From the NCBI GenBank assembly GCA_017650255.1, contig JAGCFG010000079.1, positions 1 through 5,076 on the forward strand: a DNA stretch of 5,076 nucleotides, written 5' to 3'. Made by a program: the position numbers and the translations under genes. The stretch comes from Alphaproteobacteria bacterium (GTDB lineage: Bacteria > Pseudomonadota > Alphaproteobacteria > RF32 > CAG-239). Below the pieces are notes generated by a model, which had not been told where the DNA came from, did not search any database, and saw only the letters and a list, made by a program, of their open reading frames with translations. This document shows, piece after piece, positions 1 to 4,243 of this stretch (position 1 is its first letter; every line of letters starts with the position of its first letter).

Positions 1-489
1 ATATTCAGGAAATTTTTTAATGGCTTGCTCTTGTGCAAAACTGATAAATTCATTCAAATTGTCAGAATTTCCATCAAAATTAGCTTTACGTAAATAACGT
101 AAAAAAGGATCTTTCATTCCCATAGGTCCCAATTGACGTGAAAAGGATGTCGCCATATAGTTGTAACTTCCCCATGCACAACCAACACCAACCGGATCTC
201 CTATATATCTACACTTATCTGATGCTATTGGCTCTTCCTTAAAATCAAAATCCTTATTATTATCTTTTTCGTAGATAGCTGCACACATAACAGGTCTATA
301 GTCCTTTTCACCCATAGTTGTTCCTTTAAATTCAAGATCTCCATAAAAACAAACCATCAATGTTTTTTTAGGACTTTCGAAAATGACAGCCGCTCGTGTA
401 GCTTTACTTTTTCCTATTTCATATTCGCTAAATTCTACTTTAGGTTCCTTAAATTTGCCTTTAGAGTTTTCTGTTGTGCTTTTTGTCAT
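1..489 (-). CDS. Hypothetical protein, 3' end outside window (163 residues visible)
   Basis: An uninterrupted minus-strand frame begins with ATG at 489 and runs off the left edge, so the C-terminus is missing. The start is supported by a strong ribosome-binding site, AAAGGAGA (503-496), 6 bases upstream of the ATG. The first 20 or so residues are polar and Lys/Glu/Ser-rich (MTKSTTENSKGKFKEPKVEF). A mixed beta-like region follows (RAAVIFES, KTLMVCFYGDLEF), then a Gly/aromatic stretch (GDPVGVGCAWGSYNYM) and a helical, charged end (DNLNEFISFAQEQAIKKFPEY is the visible terminus). I see no signal peptide, no membrane segment and no catalytic motif I can name. It looks soluble and cytoplasmic. Its codons are more AT-rich than those of the operon to the right, which hints at accessory or acquired DNA. 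It probably shares the promoter at 688-696 with the small ORF upstream. I do not recognise the family. Confidence 0.75.
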   Translation of the reverse strand, partial: MTKSTTENSKGKFKEPKVEFSEYEIGKSKATRAAVIFESPKKTLMVCFYGDLEFKGTTMGEKDYRPVMCAAIYEKDNNKDFDFKEEPIASDKCRYIGDPVGVGCAWGSYNYMATSFSRQLGPMGMKDPFLRYLRKANFDGNSDNLNEFISFAQEQAIKKFPEY

Positions 490-515
490 ATTCTTTCTCC
501 TTTACCCAAACAGAC

Positions 516-552
516 AAAGAGCCAAGCGGTTAGTCGCGTTGTTTGGCTCTTT
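516..552 (-). terminator. Terminator-like hairpin / possible attenuator in the leader of the orphan gene
   Basis: A perfect 10-bp inverted repeat (AAAGAGCCAA at 516-525, TTGGCTCTTT at 543-552) encloses a 17-base loop. The loop can add a small GCG/CGC pairing. Read on the minus strand, the stem is followed by a discontinuous U-rich run (TTTGTCTGTTT) and then, about 12 bases later, by the ribosome-binding site of the orphan gene. On the plus strand it is also followed by T-rich DNA, so it could terminate in either direction. The stop codon of the 42-codon ORF (532-530) lies inside the loop. A ribosome finishing that ORF would therefore cover the stem, which is the geometry expected of translation-dependent attenuation. 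The hairpin is seen directly; the regulatory role is inferred. The U-tract is too broken to call a strong terminator. Confidence 0.5.
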
Positions 553-658
553 TATGATTGTTTTTTGCGCAAGCCTTAAATGTGTGTGTGCATAAAACCA
601 GGTTTTCCGGCATTTTGCCGGATGATTGGTTATAGCAATTTTCACTGCACACAAACAT
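530..658 (-). CDS. Candidate small Cys-rich protein or leader peptide (42 aa)
   Basis: ATG at 658 is preceded by a consensus Shine-Dalgarno AAAGGAG (673-667) with 8-base spacing and, further up, by an extended -10 promoter at 696-688. The frame gives 42 residues starting MFVCSENCYN and ending NNHKRAKQRD, with TAA at 532-530. It contains four cysteines (positions 4, 8, 23, 30) and two histidines (25, 35). It has a basic tail and no hydrophobic segment or signal peptide. C4-x3-C8 and C23-x6-C30 could bind metal or form disulfides, but they match no family I know. The ribosome-binding site is as good as those of the confirmed genes. However, most of the frame coincides with nested inverted repeats, so the stretch may be a structured RNA or a leader peptide rather than a functional protein. 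The next gene starts 40 bases downstream. Confidence 0.4.
   Translation of the reverse strand: MFVCSENCYNQSSGKMPENLVLCTHTFKACAKNNHKRAKQRD
585..653 (-). ncRNA. Three-tier nested inverted repeat: candidate structured RNA element
   Basis: Three concentric pairings are visible. The outer one is TGTGTGCA (585-592) with TGCACACA (646-653), 8 bp. The middle one is AACCA (596-600) with TGGTT (627-631), 5 bp. The inner one is TCCGGCA (606-612) with TGCCGGA (616-622), 7 bp closed by a 3-base loop. Internal loops separate the tiers, and the asymmetric 14-base side (632-645) could hold a binding pocket or be unpaired. As RNA this is one long imperfect hairpin beginning a few bases after the small-ORF start codon. 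It matches no riboswitch, SRP RNA, 6S RNA or tmRNA signature that I can recall. The pairing is seen directly; function as a regulatory or small RNA is inferred. Confidence 0.4.
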
Positions 659-666
659 ACGTTTAA

Positions 667-696
667 CTCCTTTATAGAGTATAATTTATTATAACA
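667..696 (-). promoter_or_regulatory. Extended -10 promoter and ribosome-binding site for the small ORF / orphan gene
   Basis: On the minus strand TGTTATAAT (696-688) is an exact extended -10 element (TGnTATAAT). No convincing TTGACA-like -35 box lies 16-18 bases upstream, which is typical when the extended -10 is strong. Transcription would start near 681. It would reach the Shine-Dalgarno AAAGGAG (673-667) within about 10 bases, giving the 42-codon ORF a very short leader and the orphan gene a 5' untranslated region of roughly 190 bases. A second, weaker TATACT lies at about 684-679. The promoter sits between the repeat pair and the small ORF, so the left-hand unit appears to be transcribed independently of the ftsK/mla operon. 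Confidence 0.5.
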
Positions 697-764
697 TGCT
701 TCTTATCTGACGATATGGTACAGGAGAAAGTTGAAAATATGGTTAATCGTATAAATTTAAAACT

Positions 765-815
765 GTCATGCCTATTTTTCGACTTGTCGAAAAATTCATG
801 GCATCTTCCGCTTTT
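765..815 (+). repeat. Palindromic repeat, copy 1 of an inverted pair (REP/BIME-like)
   Basis: This 51-base unit reads GTCATGCC ... GGCATCT followed by a CTTTT end. It folds as an outer 5-bp stem (ATGCC 768-772 with GGCAT 800-804) and an inner perfect 10-bp stem, ATTTTTCGAC (774-783) with GTCGAAAAAT (786-795), closed by two bases. It closely matches, in the opposite orientation, the unit at 827-875. That match marks it as one half of a paired interspersed element rather than a chance hairpin. It lies in the noncoding gap beyond the ftsK stop. Other copies in the genome are expected but cannot be seen here. No transposase is adjacent. Confidence 0.6.
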
Positions 816-826
816 GGGAGAGTTGA

Positions 827-875
827 AAAAGTCGTAGATCCCTGGATTTTTTGCTAACGCAAAAAAAGGGATGAC
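827..875 (-). repeat. Palindromic repeat, copy 2 of an inverted pair (REP/BIME-like)
   Basis: Read on the minus strand this 49-base unit is GTCATCCC ... GGGATCT followed by a CTTTT end. Its outer stem is ATCCC/GGGAT (plus-strand 838-842 with 868-872). Its inner stem is TTTTTTGC/GCAAAAAA (847-854 with 859-866) around a 4-base loop. Against copy 1 the flanks and spacing are conserved. The differing outer-stem base changes on both sides (G/C to C/G), so pairing is kept. The unit begins 5 bases after the ftsK stop codon, where it could act as a 3' mRNA stabiliser or weak terminator for the operon. The GTCATnCC...GGnAT form recalls interspersed palindromes common in proteobacterial intergenic DNA. 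Confidence 0.6.
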
Positions 876-880
876 TTTTG

Positions 881-2140
881 CTATCGACGGCGGTTTTGCT
901 TTGTGGCCATGATGGTAACTGCGGCAGAAAAGAGATATTTCAGCCAACGGATTATCGTTTTTTGTTCTCTAACACGCAATTGGCTCCACCAATTCAGGCA
1001 ACGGCGGCAAAATCCTTCCTTTGGCTTTTGGACTTTTGAAGAACCTTTTTGGGTAGCTTGCGGAAGATTGGTCTCTTGAAGTTCTTTTGGGAGAATTTTT
1101 TCCCAATCGGAAACTTTTTTATGATAAGGCTCTATGATTTTGGCAATTTCATCATCGGGAACATAGGCGCCGTGAACGCGCTTTATCTCGCCGTTTTGCG
1201 GCAAAAAGAGGGCATCGCCGCGACCGAGCAAATCTTCGGCACCGGGCATATCCAAAATTGTGCGAGAATCAAACTGCGAGGCAACTTTGAAAGCCATTCT
1301 GGTCGGGAAATTGGCTTTTAGAACACCGGTGACAACATCAACAGATGGTCTTTGGGTTGCCAATATGAGGTGAATTCCTGCCGCCCTCGCCTTTTGCGCA
1401 AGACGTTGAACGTGGTCATCAACATTCTTGTCGGCGGAAATAAGGTCGGCAAACTCGTCAATTACGCAAACAATATAGGGCAAAAACTCGCCTTTGTCAT
1501 TATATTCGCCGATATTGCGGACCATTGTTTCTTCGAAAAGGCCATAGCGTCTTTCCATCTCGTCAACCAAATATTTGAGAACAGAAGCAGCTTGTTTGTT
1601 GTCGGTTACAACCGGTCCTAAGAGATAGCTTTGGTTATTATATACCGAAAATTCAATTCTTTTGGGATCTATCAAGACAAATTTCAGCTCGCTAGGCTTT
1701 TTGATACTGATGAGTGATAAAATAAAACAATTCAATGCAACAGACTTTCCGGAACCGGTAGTGCCGCCAATCAAAAGGTGCGGCATTTTGGCAAGATCGG
1801 CAAAAACAGGTTTTCCGGCAATGTCAACACCGAGGTAGAGAGGTAAAGCTCCTTTTTGATTTTTGAACTCGTCAGAAGATACAACACCGGAAAAATCTAC
1901 GGTTTGCATGGTATCAGCGGCAATTTCAAAGCCAAGCTTCTGGGTGCCGGCAATAGGTTCAACACGCAGCGAGCTTACGCCCATTTCGCGGGCAATATCA
2001 GCAAGAGAAGTTGTGATATTTTTGATTTTGGTGCCGGCCTCGGGCAAAAATTCTATTTGTTTGACCAGGGGGCCGACATTTATGCCGGTAACCTCACCTT
2101 TTATGCCATAGTGAGAAAGTATTTCCGCTAAGTCTTGCAT
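881..2140 (-). CDS. ftsK: Short FtsK/SpoIIIE-type DNA translocase (motor only, 419 aa)
   Basis: The protein is an AAA+/RecA-like hexameric DNA pump of the kind that moves DNA at the division septum. Residues about 1-75 (LAEILSHYGIKGEVTGINVG...) match the FtsK alpha region that precedes the motor. The motor, about 80-340, has Walker A GGTTGSGKS (125-133), the DPKRIEFSVY strand (158-167), Walker B VIDEFADL (226-233; D228, E229) and the hallmark ATQRPSVDVVTG (261-272). DSRTILDMPGAEDLLGRGD follows (291-309). The N-terminal four-helix membrane domain and linker of standard FtsK are absent. ATG 2140 is preceded in the same frame by the lipoprotein's TAA 9 bases upstream, so the N-terminus cannot be extended. 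A GAGG ribosome site lies 5 bases before the ATG. No clear gamma domain is present; residues 341-419 form a linker and a basic, Trp-containing tail (NWWSQL, IIRWLKYLF, ending NRRR). It is probably a second, specialised FtsK, or cotranscribed by chance. Confidence 0.9.
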   Translation of the reverse strand: MQDLAEILSHYGIKGEVTGINVGPLVKQIEFLPEAGTKIKNITTSLADIAREMGVSSLRVEPIAGTQKLGFEIAADTMQTVDFSGVVSSDEFKNQKGALPLYLGVDIAGKPVFADLAKMPHLLIGGTTGSGKSVALNCFILSLISIKKPSELKFVLIDPKRIEFSVYNNQSYLLGPVVTDNKQAASVLKYLVDEMERRYGLFEETMVRNIGEYNDKGEFLPYIVCVIDEFADLISADKNVDDHVQRLAQKARAAGIHLILATQRPSVDVVTGVLKANFPTRMAFKVASQFDSRTILDMPGAEDLLGRGDALFLPQNGEIKRVHGAYVPDDEIAKIIEPYHKKVSDWEKILPKELQETNLPQATQKGSSKVQKPKEGFCRRCLNWWSQLRVREQKTIIRWLKYLFSAAVTIMATKQNRRR

Positions 2141-2149
2141 CTTTTCCTC

Positions 2150-2707
2150 TTACAGTCTGATTAGTTTTTGAGCAATCTCTTTTGCCGTTTGGTTTATAAG
2201 GTCGCTTTGGGCTTTGATGACATTGTTCATGTCGCTGTCAACAGGTTGACTGAATTTGCTGCGGCCTTGATAGACAATGTTTCCGTTTTTGAAAATTGTC
2301 CACCACGAATCGAGGGCAACTTTTTGATTGGGAATAATGTCAAATTTACTAATCTCCACATTAATGGTATAAGCAAATTTTTCTGACATATATGTCCTTG
2401 GCTTGATAGTCGATTTTGGCAGATATAAAGAGATATCGTCAGCCAAAATGCGGGCAACAGCATAACTTAAGGGTTCTGCCCAGCGATTGAATTCAGAAAT
2501 TTTGAGTTCTGAGGAATCGGCTTCCTGTAACACCATTTGCGGGCGGTCGGCATACTTGGGGACTATAACTTCGTCTATGCCGACGGTTATATTCTTTTGA
2601 GAAATTGCGGCATCTTGGCTTGCGGCCTCCAGGTGATAGAAAGTCGATGGTCTGCTTATGCCGCAGCCGGCGAGAAGTAGTGCAAATAAAAATACTGCTT
2701 TTTTCAT
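2150..2707 (-). CDS. pqiC: PqiC-like ABC transporter auxiliary lipoprotein (185 aa)
   Basis: This is an outer-membrane or periplasm-facing lipoprotein of the ABC_trans_aux/PqiC family, which partners MCE transporters. The signal peptide is short (MKKAVFLFALLLAGC) with lipobox LAGC and acylated Cys15. The +2 residue is Gly, not Asp, consistent with export to the outer membrane. Family landmarks are visible: FYHLE after the lipobox (23-27), VIVPKYADRPQMV (47-59) and RWAEPLSYAVARILADDI (75-92). The length is normal for the family. It starts 2 bases after the mlaD stop, and the GGAGG ribosome site lies within the last codons of mlaD, so translation is probably coupled. By family analogy it should receive or help dock the MCE lipid conduit at the outer membrane. 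The symbol follows the family; orthology to E. coli PqiC is not proven. Confidence 0.88.
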   Translation of the reverse strand: MKKAVFLFALLLAGCGISRPSTFYHLEAASQDAAISQKNITVGIDEVIVPKYADRPQMVLQEADSSELKISEFNRWAEPLSYAVARILADDISLYLPKSTIKPRTYMSEKFAYTINVEISKFDIIPNQKVALDSWWTIFKNGNIVYQGRSKFSQPVDSDMNNVIKAQSDLINQTAKEIAQKLIRL

Positions 2708-2709
2708 TT

Positions 2710-3486
2710 TTAATATCCTCCTTTTCCTTTTAATAATGCTTCTGGATGACGCTCTAGATAGTCGGCAAGATTGCCGAGAGTTTTAGCCGCTCCGGAAATG
2801 TTTTGCATGGCTTGGTTGAAGCCGTCCAAAATTATCGGAACATTTCTGGTTCTTTCCGGAATAACAGAAAATTCTGCCAGAAGTTTTTGCATTTGCGGCA
2901 CAACTTCGTTGTTCAGGTTGTCTAAAAATGTATTCATTTTCTTGAAAGTTTCGCGCAACGGAATCTCTTGTATACCTTGAGAAATTTCGGCAATTTGCGA
3001 CAGAGCGGTCGGAATTTCGGGGATATTGCTTCCGGGGGCTGAGTGATATACAGCTTCTGGTGCGTTTTCGATAAATTCGAGTTCAATCATCAATTGGCCG
3101 GTCAAATAATTCTGGGTTGCAAGACGCGCTCTCAGGCCTTTTGCAATCAATTTCTGCAACACTTGGTGAGCATCTTCGATTGTTTCTTCGGTATCTATAT
3201 CACTGTCATCTTCGTCAAAAGCCATATATACCGGAATGCTGAAGTTAAGCTTCTCAACGTCTGTTATAATGTCTATTTTTACAACTTTACCGACGGTAAC
3301 TCCCTTGAAAACAACTTGAGAACCTACATCCAAACCTTTTATTGATTCGGAAAAATACATTACCAACAAGTCTTGATTTTTGTTCATTATTTTTTCGGAT
3401 ACAAACATCCCAATAATGACTGTAAACAAGGCTATACCACTGACGATAAAAAGGCCTATTAGTTTATTGTTTGGTTTTCTACGCAT
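2710..3486 (-). CDS. mlaD: MlaD/PqiB-type MCE-domain lipid-binding protein (258 aa)
   Basis: This is the membrane-anchored periplasmic substrate-binding subunit of an Mla-type phospholipid transporter. A basic N-terminus (MRRKPNNK) leads into one transmembrane helix, about 9-29. A single MCE domain follows, about 37-138. Its signature parts are IKGLDVGSQVVFKGVTVGKV (49-68) and LIAKGLRARLATQNYLTGQL (113-132). The second motif and the C-terminal YLERHPEALLKGK resemble PqiB-type MCE proteins, whereas the single-domain length fits MlaD. Residues about 165-240 are predominantly helical and probably form the oligomeric needle or coiled-coil stalk. An acidic stretch (91-105, DEDDSDIDTEETIED) sits inside the MCE domain. 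The ATG overlaps the mlaF stop by 8 bases (ATGCGTAG), indicating translational coupling. An AGAGGA ribosome site lies upstream within mlaF. Confidence 0.92.
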   Translation of the reverse strand: MRRKPNNKLIGLFIVSGIALFTVIIGMFVSEKIMNKNQDLLVMYFSESIKGLDVGSQVVFKGVTVGKVVKIDIITDVEKLNFSIPVYMAFDEDDSDIDTEETIEDAHQVLQKLIAKGLRARLATQNYLTGQLMIELEFIENAPEAVYHSAPGSNIPEIPTALSQIAEISQGIQEIPLRETFKKMNTFLDNLNNEVVPQMQKLLAEFSVIPERTRNVPIILDGFNQAMQNISGAAKTLGNLADYLERHPEALLKGKGGY

Positions 3487-4243
3487 CTTTTTGTTTTCCT
3501 CTGGTTAAAAATTGATAGACTGTTTCGTTGGGAGGATTTTTCAGCATCTCGTTGGGATTTCCTCTCCCAATGATTGATTTGCTGGAGCCATCCAAATATA
3601 TTGAATTGTTGCCAATGGCAAAAATTGAAGCTAGCTCGTGAGTTACAATCACAATGGTTGTGCCAAGACTGTGATTGATGTCCAAAATCAAGTCATCTAA
3701 CAGTTTTGAGCTTATGGGATCAAGTCCTGCTGACGGCTCATCAAAATATACAATCTCTGGGTCCAGAGCAAGTGCGCGCGCCAGGCCAGCACGCTTTTTC
3801 ATACCGCCGCTGATCTCTGATGGATAATAATCTTCAAAGCCGGCAAGTCCTACCAAAGCAAGTTTTAATGATACAAGTTCTTTAATTTGCTTTTCGGGAT
3901 AGTTGCGATACAGCTGCAACGGCAAAGCAACATTTTCCGCCAAGGTCATAGAGCTGAACAAAGCACCGCTTTGATATAGAATTCCGCTGTCTTGCATAAT
4001 CTGCTTTTTTTGCTGTTGATCTGTGCCGATAAAGTTGTGTCCGTTGATAAAAATTTTGCCGCCCAGCGGGGGAACCAAACCGGTAAGAACTCGCAAAAGA
4101 CTACTTTTTCCGCAGCCGGAGCCGCCCATAATTATAAAGATGTCGTGTTTATTGATATTAAAGTTAATCTCTCTCATTAAGACGTTGTCGCCATATCCGA
4201 CGGTTAGGTTTTCGGCTTTGATTTGGATATTATTCTCAATCAT
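3479..4243 (-). CDS. mlaF: MlaF-type ABC transporter ATP-binding protein (254 aa)
   Basis: This is the cytoplasmic ATPase that powers phospholipid movement through the MlaE permease. All ABC motifs are present: Walker A GGSGCGKSS (40-48), Q-loop Gln91 in ILYQSGALF, signature ISGGMKKR (144-151), Walker B IVYFDEP (164-170; D168 and catalytic E169), D-loop SAGLDP (171-176) and switch His202 in VTHEL. The SGGMKKRAGLARALAL form is characteristic of the Mla/MCE-associated ATPase subfamily. I chose ATG 4243. It forms an ATGA overlap with the mlaE stop, has AGGAG 9 bases upstream, and its product begins at the usual point of the fold (MIENNIQIKAENLTVGYG). An ATG 18 codons further up (4297) lies inside mlaE in another frame and adds non-homologous residues. 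Confidence 0.95.
   Translation of the reverse strand: MIENNIQIKAENLTVGYGDNVLMREINFNINKHDIFIIMGGSGCGKSSLLRVLTGLVPPLGGKIFINGHNFIGTDQQQKKQIMQDSGILYQSGALFSSMTLAENVALPLQLYRNYPEKQIKELVSLKLALVGLAGFEDYYPSEISGGMKKRAGLARALALDPEIVYFDEPSAGLDPISSKLLDDLILDINHSLGTTIVIVTHELASIFAIGNNSIYLDGSSKSIIGRGNPNEMLKNPPNETVYQFLTRGKQKDA

Noticed and set aside
581..590. Short TG dinucleotide run as a possible phase-variation tract
   Set aside because: With only five units it is too short to expect frequent slippage. It is better explained as part of the outer stem of the nested inverted repeat.
383..595. Plus-strand 70-codon frame encoding a hydrophobic-looking peptide
   Set aside because: It lies antisense to the orphan gene and leader and has no ribosome site. 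Its hydrophobicity is the usual mirror of Lys/Glu-rich codons on the opposite strand.
739..837. Plus-strand 32-codon ORF with AGGAG upstream (722-726)
   Set aside because: The spacing of 12 bases is too long, most of the ORF is the palindromic repeat, and no promoter is visible.
672..947. Minus-strand 91-codon frame after ftsK
   Set aside because: It overlaps the ftsK end and runs straight through both palindromic repeats and the promoter, with no ribosome site. It is composed of translated repeat sequence. It is only of interest as a possible trace of a shifted gamma domain.
1049..2131. Several plus-strand frames opposite ftsK
   Set aside because: They are antisense shadows of a well-supported gene. 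They overlap one another and lack ribosome sites and recognisable domains.
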